From positions 310,001 through 374,000 of the forward strand of contig NZ_VCPE01000003.1 of the NCBI RefSeq assembly GCF_005938105.1: 64,000 bases of DNA, given 5' to 3'. The position numbers were made by a program, and so were the translations under genes. The notes under the pieces are model-generated. The model was not told where the DNA came from. It worked only from the letters and a program-made list of their open reading frames with translations, and ran no database searches. This DNA is from Brucella haematophila. Lineage in GTDB: Bacteria > Pseudomonadota > Alphaproteobacteria > Rhizobiales > Rhizobiaceae. Position 1 is the first letter of the stretch. Every line of letters begins with the position of its first letter. This document shows positions 36,196 through 43,942 of this stretch, piece after piece.

Positions 36196-36438
36196 ATGTC
36201 TTTCTCACAAATCTGGGATGCGGGCTTCAAATCCGTGATGATCTATATCGGCGTTGTCTTCTTCTGGCTTTGCTTTCTTGAAGCGGGTTTTCCCGACCGT
36301 GGGCTTTCCGTCACGATCATGAATATCGCCGCCGCCGTACTCGCCATTGGCTTTTTCATCTTCGCCCGCCAAAGCTGCCGCAAGGAACGCGCGCTGGCCG
36401 AAGCCGAAATCGCCACCCTCATGAAAGAGGTGGACTGA
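36196..36438 (+). CDS. Small two-helix membrane protein of the ABC locus, unknown function
   Basis: An 80-residue protein with two predicted membrane helices (about residues 13-32, VMIYIGVVFFWLCFLEAG, and 39-57, VTIMNIAAAVLAIGFFIFA), then a charged cytoplasmic tail rich in Lys, Arg and Glu. I recognise no family. It sits exactly between the permease and ATPase genes with two-base gaps on each side, so it is almost certainly co-translated with the transporter. Polyol and glycerol importers of alphaproteobacteria also carry a small extra membrane protein, but the sequence here does not look like the known one (DUF2160). A structural or regulatory transporter subunit is the natural guess. Confidence 0.8.
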   Translation: MSFSQIWDAGFKSVMIYIGVVFFWLCFLEAGFPDRGLSVTIMNIAAAVLAIGFFIFARQSCRKERALAEAEIATLMKEVD

Positions 36439-36440
36439 CC

Positions 36441-37523
36441 ATGTATAGTTTTGTCAACGTCCATAAACGTTACGGTTTACGCACAGTTGCGCTGCGCAAG
36501 ATCAATCTCGATATTCAAAAGCGCAGTTTCTTCGTTCTTTATGGCCCGGCAGGCGCTGGAAAGTCGACGATGCTCAATCTTCTGGGCGGTATCACCAGGC
36601 CAACCTCGGGCGACATCCAACGCGACGGTATTTCCCTGCTGCCGCTGGCGCCGGAACGGCGCGACGCTGCCATGGCGTTTGAAAATTACGCGCTCTATTC
36701 GCATCTCAGCGTCGGCGAAAATCTCGCCTTTCCGCTCAAGGCGCGCAAGATGACGCGCGCCGAGGTCGAGGACAGGGTCAAGCGGGTTTCAGGAATGCTG
36801 GGCATCGGCCATCTACTTGACCGACGTCCGGGTTTCCTGTCTGGCGGCCAGCGTCAGCGCGTGGCTTTGGGGCGCGCTATCATCCGTCCGGCCGACATCT
36901 ATCTCCTGGACGAACCCATCGGCCATCTCGATGCAAAATTGCGACATCAGATGCGGGCTGAACTCAAGGCGCTTGCGCAAGACCTCAATGCCACCGTGGT
37001 GTTTACCACCACCTCCAGCCGTGAGGCATTGGCGCTCGGCGACCGCATTGCAGTGCTCAATCTGGGCAAGCTGGAACAGGTGGGAACCCCGGCCGAACTT
37101 TATCACAAGCCGGAAAACGCCTTTGTCGCTTCCTTCATTGGCGATCCGCCGATGAGTTTTGTTTCCGTGCGTGTGACGGGCGAAGGCAAGAGCGTTGGAT
37201 TGACGAGTCTGGCCGGCGAAAAGATCGTCTCCGACGAACATTTCAGCCGTTTCAGCAAGCTGGATGATCTCAAGGCCGGCTTCCGGGCAGAAGCTGTTTC
37301 GCTTGGCGAAGCGGGCGCGCCTGGCACGATTGCGGGGCAGGTCAGCGTCGTCGAACATCTTGGTTATGCGAATATTGCCGTCGTCAATGTGGGTGGGGAT
37401 CAGGTGTCGATATCGCTGCCGACATCCACGTCTGTGCGCGCTGGTGACAGGGTCGGCGTTGCAATCGATCCCGGCAAGTTTCAGTTGTTCCAGGGCGAAA
37501 AGGCTCTGGAAGGGAGGGCCTGA
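36441..37523 (+). CDS. ABC transporter ATPase 1 (MalK/UgpC type) lacking the switch histidine
   Basis: ATPase of 360 residues. Walker A GPAGAGKST is at 35-43, signature LSGGQ at 133-137 and Walker B IYLLDEP at 153-159 with Glu158. The Q-loop glutamine is Glu (AFENYALYS, near 81). At the switch position, where MalK proteins have THD, this protein has TTSS, so the conserved histidine is Thr191. The C-terminal TOBE/OB region (about 240-360) includes DPPMSFVSVRV. It should pair with ATPase 2, which has an intact histidine but a weaker signature. That implies one degenerate and one working ATP site. Confidence 0.9.
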   Translation: MYSFVNVHKRYGLRTVALRKINLDIQKRSFFVLYGPAGAGKSTMLNLLGGITRPTSGDIQRDGISLLPLAPERRDAAMAFENYALYSHLSVGENLAFPLKARKMTRAEVEDRVKRVSGMLGIGHLLDRRPGFLSGGQRQRVALGRAIIRPADIYLLDEPIGHLDAKLRHQMRAELKALAQDLNATVVFTTTSSREALALGDRIAVLNLGKLEQVGTPAELYHKPENAFVASFIGDPPMSFVSVRVTGEGKSVGLTSLAGEKIVSDEHFSRFSKLDDLKAGFRAEAVSLGEAGAPGTIAGQVSVVEHLGYANIAVVNVGGDQVSISLPTSTSVRAGDRVGVAIDPGKFQLFQGEKALEGRA

Positions 37524-37526
37524 CAG

Positions 37527-38600
37527 ATGGCATCGATAAGAGCGGAAAACCTCGTCAAGCGATACGGCACTGTAGAAGCAGTACATCCGCTGAATTTCGA
37601 GATCAATGATGGTGAATTTGTCGCTATTCTTGGTCCGTCCGGCTGCGGAAAGTCCTCAACGATGCGCATGATCGCGGGGCTCGAAACTGTCTCGGATGGT
37701 GCAATTTATTTCGACGGTAAGAAAGTCAACGATGTGCGTGCTCGCGATCGCAACGTTGCGATGAGCTTTGAGAATTACGCACTCTATGCGCCGATTACCG
37801 TTTTCGAAAACATCGCCTTTCCCTTACGCGCGTCCGGCATGGCGGATGCGGAAGTGAAAAAGCGTGTGCGCGACATCGCATCCAAGATGGAGCTGGAGCC
37901 GTTGCTCTCGTTACGCCCGGGCGGATTGTCTTCGGGGCAGGCACAACGTGTTTCACTGGCGCGTGCCTTGGTCAGAAAGCCATCCGTATTCCTGCTTGAC
38001 GAGCCCATCAGTCACCTCGATACGCGTCAGCGTTATCGCATGCGACGGTTCATCAAGGCGATCCATCAGGAATTCGCCCATACGATGATCTATGTGACCC
38101 ATGATCAGGAAGAGGCTCTTGCGCTCGCCGACCGCATCATGGTGATGAGCAATGGAAATATTCAGCAGTTCGACGTCCCTTCAGAGATTTACCAGCGCCC
38201 AAAAAATGCCTTTGTGGCGGGCTTTGTAGGCGAACCTCCGATCAACTTTCTCCCCTATAAGGCAGCGTCTGACCGTGTGCTGGATGTGGAGGGCAATCAC
38301 ATTGATCTGCCGGAACATCTCCTGCCGCGTTTGCAAGATGTGGGGCCGCAAGGGCAGGTCGCAGTGCGCCCGCATTTTCTGAAACTCGGCGCGCACGGCC
38401 CGATCCAATTGCAAGCCAAGGCTTTCATCACAGAGGAATTGCAGGATCATAGCATTGTCTTCGCCGATGTCGGCGCGACCCGCATATCCATCGTTACGCC
38501 GCCGGATATTCGTGTAGAGCGCGGTGAGGCGGTCACAATCTCCATCGATCCGTCCCAATTGCTCCTGTTCCACGCGGCAAAGGAAGACCAGTTCAAATGA
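37527..38600 (+). CDS. ABC transporter ATPase 2 (MalK/UgpC type) with altered signature
   Basis: ATPase of 357 residues with Walker A GPSGCGKSS at 36-44, Walker B FLLDEP at 155-160, and switch YVTHDQEEALAL with His192 intact. The ABC signature is LSSGQ (134-138) rather than LSGGQ, and the Q-loop carries Glu (SFENYALYA). The C-terminal regulatory domain starts near 235 with EPPINFLPYKAAS. It is made just after ATPase 1, and the two differ clearly in sequence, so the importer probably uses a heterodimer, as in the two-ATPase glycerol (GlpST) importers. The start overlaps no gene. Its stop overlaps the next ATG (ATGA). Confidence 0.92.
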   Translation: MASIRAENLVKRYGTVEAVHPLNFEINDGEFVAILGPSGCGKSSTMRMIAGLETVSDGAIYFDGKKVNDVRARDRNVAMSFENYALYAPITVFENIAFPLRASGMADAEVKKRVRDIASKMELEPLLSLRPGGLSSGQAQRVSLARALVRKPSVFLLDEPISHLDTRQRYRMRRFIKAIHQEFAHTMIYVTHDQEEALALADRIMVMSNGNIQQFDVPSEIYQRPKNAFVAGFVGEPPINFLPYKAASDRVLDVEGNHIDLPEHLLPRLQDVGPQGQVAVRPHFLKLGAHGPIQLQAKAFITEELQDHSIVFADVGATRISIVTPPDIRVERGEAVTISIDPSQLLLFHAAKEDQFK

Positions 38601-40231
38601 CGCGCAAGGCTTATGATTATATCGTCGTCGGTGGCGGCACATCTGGTTCCTATATTGCAGCCAAGATGGCCGAACAGGGCGCGAGTGTTCTGGTTCTCGA
38701 GGCAGGCGGATCGGACCGCAATCCGCTTATCCAGATGCCGGCGGGTTATGTGAAACTGCTCAATGCTGCACGCTATATGTGGTTTTTCCAGTCGGTTCGA
38801 CAGGAACAGCTCAATGGACGCACACCGGTCATTCCATCGGGTCGCGTCATCGGCGGTGGGTCGTCGGTTAATGCGATGGTTTATATCCGTGGCCAGTCCA
38901 CCGATTACGACCGCTGGGTGGAGGCGACTGGTGACGAGAGCTGGCGTTACGAGCACCTCTTGCCACTCTTCCGTGCCATTGAGGGCAATAATCGTTTCAA
39001 CGACGATCTGCATGGCAGCGAAGGGCCGATGAAAGTGTCCGATCCGCTGCATGTCAATGAGCTGTCGCGAGCTTATGTACAGGCGGCGCAGGCCACAGGC
39101 CTGCCATTCAAGGCCGACTTCAATCGGGGTCTGCAGACCGGAGCGGGTTTTTTCCAGCTCAATACTCATAATGGTCGCCGTTGCTCGGCAGCCGATGCTT
39201 TTCTCTATCCGGCCACGAAAACGGGTCTCATCGATATTTCAAGCGGCAGTCTCGTTCATCGGGTGCGCATCGAAAATGGACGCGCAAAGAGCGTAATATT
39301 CTCGCGTGGCAATGCGGTGACCGAGATCGTCGCACAAAAGGAAGTGGTGCTTTGCGCAGGGGCTATCGCCACGCCGAAAATCCTGATGCTGTCGGGCATC
39401 GGTCCGCAGCAACATCTCAAGGCACACGGAATTGACGTTGTGCTGGATCGCGCAGGCGTCGGCGAAAACCTCCAGGATCACACGGAGGTACCAGTCCTTG
39501 CCTTCTGTAACGGCAAATATGGGTATTTCGGGCAGGACACGGGCTGGAACCAGATCCGCAACGGCCTGCAATATCTTCTGTTCAAAAGCGGTCCGGTTAC
39601 ATCGAACGGCGTGGAAGCCGGTTCGTTCTTCGACCCGGACGATTTTTCCAACGATGCGAAGATACAGCAGTTCTGTATTCCGTCGGTTTACCTCGACCGG
39701 GGCACAACCGACCTGAAGCCAAGCTATGGCGTTACCATCAATTCCTGTGTGTTGCGTCCGGCATCCAGAGGGACGGTTCGACTGAATTCCGGAAAGGCCG
39801 ACGAACAGCCCCTGGTAAATCCGAATTATCTGTCCGACCCGGAAGACCTGCGTCTGTCTATTGCGGGCTTGCGTCAGGCGCGTAAGGTGCTGAATTCTGC
39901 GCCACTTAAACATATGGTCGACCGCGAAATCTTCCCCGGTACGGGCAAGGATACGGATGAAGAGTTGGCCAAGCATGCAAGGGCGTTCGTCAAAACCGTC
40001 TATCACCCGGTTGGAACGGCGCGAATGGGACGTGAGGACGATCCGAACGCTGTTGTCACCAGCGATCTTAAAGTGATGGGTGTCGAGGGCTTGCGAATCG
40101 GTGATACTTCCGCAATGCCGAACATCATCAGTGGCAATACCAACTCGACGACACTTGTGATTGCGGCAAAGGCAGTTGAAGCTATGGTCGGTACTGTGAA
40201 CAGTGCCAAGGGTAACAAGCGGGCAGGATGA
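38597..40231 (+). CDS. GMC-family FAD oxidoreductase (choline/alcohol dehydrogenase type)
   Basis: Flavoenzyme of 544 residues that oxidises an alcohol group of the imported substrate. The N-terminal FAD site YIVVGGGTSGSYIA is at residues 8-21. PSGRVIGGGSSVNAMVYIRG is the GMC signature, and the C-terminal catalytic YHPVGTARMG holds the active-site His. NIISGNTNSTTLVIAAKA closes the FAD fold. The four-base ATGA overlap with ATPase 2 couples uptake to the first oxidation. The substrate class is alcohol or polyol. The exact one is unknown. Confidence 0.92.
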   Translation: MTRKAYDYIVVGGGTSGSYIAAKMAEQGASVLVLEAGGSDRNPLIQMPAGYVKLLNAARYMWFFQSVRQEQLNGRTPVIPSGRVIGGGSSVNAMVYIRGQSTDYDRWVEATGDESWRYEHLLPLFRAIEGNNRFNDDLHGSEGPMKVSDPLHVNELSRAYVQAAQATGLPFKADFNRGLQTGAGFFQLNTHNGRRCSAADAFLYPATKTGLIDISSGSLVHRVRIENGRAKSVIFSRGNAVTEIVAQKEVVLCAGAIATPKILMLSGIGPQQHLKAHGIDVVLDRAGVGENLQDHTEVPVLAFCNGKYGYFGQDTGWNQIRNGLQYLLFKSGPVTSNGVEAGSFFDPDDFSNDAKIQQFCIPSVYLDRGTTDLKPSYGVTINSCVLRPASRGTVRLNSGKADEQPLVNPNYLSDPEDLRLSIAGLRQARKVLNSAPLKHMVDREIFPGTGKDTDEELAKHARAFVKTVYHPVGTARMGREDDPNAVVTSDLKVMGVEGLRIGDTSAMPNIISGNTNSTTLVIAAKAVEAMVGTVNSAKGNKRAG

Positions 40232-40232
40232 T

Positions 40233-40907
40233 ATGAGATCCAAGAAAACGATTGCAAAAATCGTCCGACCGAAGCCGGTATCCGAGATCGTACTGGAACG
40301 ACTGCGCGCCGATATCGTCAACAACGAATTTGCGCTGGGCGAGAAGATTTCGGAAGGTCAGCTTTCGGAACTTTATCAGGTTACCAAGGCGCCCATCCGT
40401 TCCGCCTATATCCGTCTTGAAGCGGAAGGACTGATTGAAATCCGGGCACAGTCGGGCACTTTTGTCTTCAAGCCAACACCGCAGGAGCTTCAGGCGTTGT
40501 CTGAACTGCGCACGGCGCTGGAACTTGAGGCAATCTCGCTTGCCATGCAGCGCAGCTTGCGCGTGTTGCAGCGCAGCGTCAGCAAGATTTATGACGAGAT
40601 GGTCGATTGCGCGCGGCGCGGAGCAATCGACGAATATCAAAAGCTCGATACAAGATTGCATCTTCTGTTCGTGGAAAGTGCGTGTTCGCCTTTCCTGGAG
40701 GAAACATTCACCAGCAAGGTGAATAGCCGCTTTGCCGCGCTCCGCACGCGTTTCAGCCAGCAGCCACAACACGTTGAGCATTCGCTCAATGAACACAAGG
40801 GATTGCGCGATGCAATCAAGGCCAATGATGTGGAAGCCGTGCGAAAGCTCTTGCGGCAACACATCGGCTATTCCGAAGTCTATTATGCTGGTCTGATGGA
40901 CGAATGA
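40233..40907 (+). CDS. GntR-family regulator (FCD effector domain)
   Basis: Regulator of 224 residues. The N-terminal winged helix (about 15-75) reads EIVLERLRADIVNNEFALGE and LSELYQVTKAPIRSAYIRLE. The all-helical FCD domain (about 85-220) ends NEHKGLRDAIKANDVEAVRK. ATG 40233 follows an AGGA site one base after the GMC stop. The gene lies inside the locus and a matching dyad is found in front of four transcription units (32863, 40945, 43887, 49506/49525), so it is the best candidate for local repressor, presumably released by a pathway intermediate. Confidence 0.9.
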   Translation: MRSKKTIAKIVRPKPVSEIVLERLRADIVNNEFALGEKISEGQLSELYQVTKAPIRSAYIRLEAEGLIEIRAQSGTFVFKPTPQELQALSELRTALELEAISLAMQRSLRVLQRSVSKIYDEMVDCARRGAIDEYQKLDTRLHLLFVESACSPFLEETFTSKVNSRFAALRTRFSQQPQHVEHSLNEHKGLRDAIKANDVEAVRKLLRQHIGYSEVYYAGLMDE

Positions 40908-40944
40908 CGGTATGACAAATCTCAATCAGCTCGCAGAAAGATCT

Positions 40945-40959
40945 AACATGTTACATGTT
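40945..40959. promoter_or_regulatory. GntR-type operator dyad (site 2)
   Basis: AACATGT-T-ACATGTT is a perfect 15-bp dyad between the GntR gene and the next dehydrogenase, 15 bases before ATG 40975. It matches site 1 except at the outermost base of each arm. It implies a second transcription start here, and also argues that the dehydrogenase starts at 40975 rather than 40912. Confidence 0.6.
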
Positions 40960-40974
40960 TCAAGCGAATCCACG

Positions 40975-41973
40975 ATGCGCGCTGTAGTTTGTGATGCGCC
41001 AGATGAGAAGATGGAGGGTATCAGCCTGCGCCGGATTCCGCGCCCGCAACCATCTAAGGGACAAGTCCGCGTGCGCGTCGAGGCCGCATCGCTCAATCCC
41101 GTGGATTGGAAACTCGCGACCGGATTTGCCCCGTGGTGGCAAGGAACCGGGGCTCACGTCGTCGGTCTTGATGGCGCAGGCGTGATCGAGAGTCTAGGAC
41201 CGGAGGTGACAGGCTGGAATGTAGGGGATCGCGTCGTTTGGCATAGCGACCTTAACCGGCAGGGTGTTCTGGCCGAGTTTGCGCTGGCTGACAGCCATGT
41301 CCTGTCCAGAGTGCCGGACGACATTGTGGCGACGTCTGCGGCGGCACTGCCCTGCGCAGGTCTGACGGCCTATCAGGCATTGGTACGCAAGGCGCGTGTG
41401 GAAGCAGGGCAGACCGTACTTGTTCAGGGAGCAAGCGGCGCTGTCGGCGGCTTTGCCATGCAGATTGCCAAGGCAATGGGCGCGACGGTTATTGCTCTGG
41501 CGCGCAACGACCAGGAACCGCGCGTTAGATCACTTGGCGCAGATCATGTTCTGGATCGCCACGCGAATGATCTCAAGGAACAAGTGCGCGCGCTCACCGG
41601 TGGTTATGGAGCTGATATTATGTTGGAAGTTGCCAATCCCGGCAATGCGCGGCAGTCACTTGATCTGATCCGCTACAATGGGCATCTGCTCTGCATTGAT
41701 CCCATGCCGGTTTTGCATGACGTTCCGCCTTACACCTATGCCGCTTCCATTCATGAGGTTGCGCTGGGCGGTGCTTATGCGGCCGGTCACATTCCGACGC
41801 AGCGAGACTTCGCCGTGATGGGCGACGCGATGCTGGCACTTTTGCAGCAAAAGAAACTAGACCCGATGATCGAGCAAGTCATTTCGCTGGAAGAGGCGGT
41901 CGATGCGCTGAAGAGCATGCGTGAGCGCAATGTGTCGGGGAAAATCGTGGTGCGGATCGGAGATGGCGCATGA
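40975..41973 (+). CDS. Medium-chain alcohol dehydrogenase / quinone-reductase-like oxidoreductase
   Basis: MDR enzyme of 332 residues from ATG 40975. The N-terminal fold starts MRAVVCDAPDEKMEGISLRR and has VEAASLNPVDWKLATG. The cofactor motif VLVQGASGAVGGFAMQIAK favours NADP. The Cys/Glu zinc pattern of true alcohol dehydrogenases is missing, so it belongs to the zinc-free quinone-reductase-like branch. Starts at 40912 or 40948 are open, but both would include the operator dyad. The ATGA overlap with the following gene shows coupling. Confidence 0.85.
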   Translation: MRAVVCDAPDEKMEGISLRRIPRPQPSKGQVRVRVEAASLNPVDWKLATGFAPWWQGTGAHVVGLDGAGVIESLGPEVTGWNVGDRVVWHSDLNRQGVLAEFALADSHVLSRVPDDIVATSAAALPCAGLTAYQALVRKARVEAGQTVLVQGASGAVGGFAMQIAKAMGATVIALARNDQEPRVRSLGADHVLDRHANDLKEQVRALTGGYGADIMLEVANPGNARQSLDLIRYNGHLLCIDPMPVLHDVPPYTYAASIHEVALGGAYAAGHIPTQRDFAVMGDAMLALLQQKKLDPMIEQVISLEEAVDALKSMRERNVSGKIVVRIGDGA

Positions 41974-43052
41974 ATAACATGTCTCCCGTCCATGGCATTC
42001 GTTTTCCCGGTCGTTACATCCAGGGACCCGATGTCTTCGCGCAACTCGGACAGCACAGCCGCGAACTTGGCGTCCAACCATTGGCGCTTCTGGACGGATT
42101 TCTTTTCGCGGAACTGGAACCACGCCTGCGTTCTGCCTTCGGAGAGGCTATGCAGCCGGTGGCTGTCAGACATGGCGGTGAGTGTTCGGAAACGGAGGTG
42201 GAGCATGTCCAGAAACTGGCTGCCACATCGTCCTGTGACCTGATCGTCGGGATTGGTGGCGGCAAGGTGCTTGATACGGCCAAGGCTGTCGCTCATCGGC
42301 TCGGCGTTCCGGTTGTCATCGTGCCAACGATTGCCGCATCTGACGCGCCGTGTAGCGCACTTGCGGTAGTCTATCGCGATGATGGAACGGTGGCTTATGA
42401 CATGTTCCTGCCGCGCAATCCAGATCTCGTCCTTGTCGATACGCTGCTGATCGCGCGCGCTCCTTCCCGTTTTCTGGCGGCGGGGATTGGCGATGCACTT
42501 GCGACCTTCTATGAGGCCGACGCTTGTCTCAGAAGTGGTGCACACAACTGCATGGGGCTGCCCGGCGCCAATCTGGCTTATGTTATAGCCACCAGATGCC
42601 GGGACGAAATCTTTGCCTTTGGTGAAGAAGCACTTGCGCAATGTGACCGCAACGAGCCGGGGCTGGCACTGGAACGCATCGTCGAAGCCAACATTCTTTT
42701 GTCTGGCATCGGCTTTGAATCTGGCGGCGTTGCCGCCGCCCACGCCATCCATCATGGACTTTGTGAACTGGATGACGTGCACCATCACCTGCACGGCGAA
42801 AAGGTCGCGATCGGTGTGCTGGCCGGACTGCTCATGGCGGGCGAAACAGAAGAGTACGAGCGCGTGCGGAAGTTCTGTCAATCGGTGCGACTTCCGACCC
42901 GTCTGTCCGACATCGGCATTAAAGAGGCGACGGAAGAGAAACTTGGCATTGTCGCAAGGCGCGCCACCCGCGAAGGCGAGATTATTCATAACGAACCAAT
43001 GCCAATTACAGCCGACATGGTGGTGTCGGCGCTCAGAGCGCTGGCTTCGTGA
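41970..43052 (+). CDS. Iron-type alcohol dehydrogenase, glycerol-dehydrogenase-like
   Basis: NAD-dependent metal alcohol dehydrogenase of 360 residues, like GldA. The cofactor motif GIGGGKVLDTAKAVAHRLG is near residues 92-110, PTIAASDAPCSALAVVYRDD follows, and GIGDALATFYEA carries the metal-binding Asp. Metal histidines are in HAIHHGLCE and HHHLHGEKVAIG. The family oxidises glycerol, other vicinal diols and some polyols, which supports a polyol-like substrate for the locus. It overlaps the upstream dehydrogenase gene by four bases. Confidence 0.92.
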   Translation: MNNMSPVHGIRFPGRYIQGPDVFAQLGQHSRELGVQPLALLDGFLFAELEPRLRSAFGEAMQPVAVRHGGECSETEVEHVQKLAATSSCDLIVGIGGGKVLDTAKAVAHRLGVPVVIVPTIAASDAPCSALAVVYRDDGTVAYDMFLPRNPDLVLVDTLLIARAPSRFLAAGIGDALATFYEADACLRSGAHNCMGLPGANLAYVIATRCRDEIFAFGEEALAQCDRNEPGLALERIVEANILLSGIGFESGGVAAAHAIHHGLCELDDVHHHLHGEKVAIGVLAGLLMAGETEEYERVRKFCQSVRLPTRLSDIGIKEATEEKLGIVARRATREGEIIHNEPMPITADMVVSALRALAS

Positions 43053-43082
43053 TTTCAAGGGCAAATGAGGAGGTTAATCAAA

Positions 43083-43826
43083 ATGGATGTAAGCACGTTC
43101 GCAAGGCCAGTCTTCGACGGTAAGGTCGTAATTGTTTCCGGCGGCACCAGCGGCATTGGGCTTGCCATGGCACGTGGTTTCGCTGAAGCCGGTGCAACTG
43201 TCATCGCAACGGGCAGTTCTGAACAGCGTATTGCCGATGCCGCGCAGTTCGCGACTGACCGGCTTTCGTTCCAGCGCCTGGATGTTCGCGATGCGACGGG
43301 CGTGGATGCGTTTTTTGGCAAGCTCAAGGGGCTGGATGTTTTGGTGAATTGTCAGGGCATTTCCCGTCCCGACAAGGAATGGGACGAAGACACGTTCCTG
43401 AATGTCATCGACATCAACTTGTCGAGTGCCATGCGTCTTGCCCGTAGTGCTTATCCTCTATTGAAGGCAAGCGGGGGCAACATCATCAATGTAGCTTCGA
43501 TGCTAAGCTACCTTGCCGACGAAACCGTGCCTGCCTATACCGCGAGCAAGGCTGGCATTGTCGGTCTGACCCGCGCCATGGCGCATAAATACGGTCGTGA
43601 CGGCGTGCGGGTCAATGCCATCGCGCCGGGCTATCACAAGACCGACATGACGAAGGATCTGTGGCAGGTCGATGGTAGCGCGGACAAGATTGCAGAGCGC
43701 TCGGCCTTGAAGCGCTGGGGCACGGTGGAAGATCTGGTCGGTCCGACGCTTTTCCTCGCTTCACCTGCGGCAGCTTTCGTTACCGGTGCCGTATTGCCGG
43801 TAGATGGCGGATATCACAGCGGCTGA
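43083..43826 (+). CDS. Short-chain dehydrogenase/reductase
   Basis: Classical SDR of 247 residues. VSGGTSGIGLAMARG binds the cofactor, NCQGISRP replaces the usual NNAG, and catalytic YTASKAGIVG and the C-terminal VLPVDGGYHSG are present. ATG 43083 follows an AGGAGG at about 43067-43073. It is clearly related to the SDR at 48063-48788 in the same locus (both have NVASMLS/NTASMLS and the VDGGY ending), so the two may act on similar intermediates. Confidence 0.9.
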   Translation: MDVSTFARPVFDGKVVIVSGGTSGIGLAMARGFAEAGATVIATGSSEQRIADAAQFATDRLSFQRLDVRDATGVDAFFGKLKGLDVLVNCQGISRPDKEWDEDTFLNVIDINLSSAMRLARSAYPLLKASGGNIINVASMLSYLADETVPAYTASKAGIVGLTRAMAHKYGRDGVRVNAIAPGYHKTDMTKDLWQVDGSADKIAERSALKRWGTVEDLVGPTLFLASPAAAFVTGAVLPVDGGYHSG

Positions 43827-43836
43827 CGCAAATTCC

Positions 43837-43856
43837 AATGCAGATGGCTCTGCATT
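43837..43856. other. Hairpin between SDR and the FMN dehydrogenase gene
   Basis: AATGCAGA (43837-43844) and TCTGCATT (43849-43856) form a perfect 8-bp stem with a 4-base loop, 10 bases after the SDR stop. No T-run follows. It may end or attenuate the upstream transcript before the next operator/promoter at 43887. Confidence 0.4.
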
Positions 43857-43886
43857 CCGAAACGGCGGAGCCATAGCACAATTAAT

Positions 43887-43901
43887 GACATGTTACATTT
43901 C
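43887..43901. promoter_or_regulatory. GntR-type operator dyad (site 3)
   Basis: GACATGT-T-ACATTTC matches site 1 with one mismatch in the right arm, 41 bases before the ATG of the hydroxy-acid dehydrogenase gene. It marks a third regulated transcription unit. Confidence 0.55.
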
Positions 43902-43942
43902 TGTTTGCATGGGCATATTCTGCAACGGATAGCGAGTATTTG

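Noticed and set aside
36196-36438. Assignment of the small membrane protein to DUF2160 (GlpU)
   Set aside because: The position is similar to the glycerol importer operon, but the sequence and helix layout do not match what I know of that family.
39239-40324. 361-codon open frame antisense to the GMC oxidoreductase
   Set aside because: The plus-strand frame has full FAD and catalytic motifs. The antisense product looks like no protein family.
41787-43064. 425-codon open frame antisense to the glycerol-dehydrogenase-like gene
   Set aside because: The sense frame has clear cofactor and metal motifs. The antisense frame also runs over gene boundaries.
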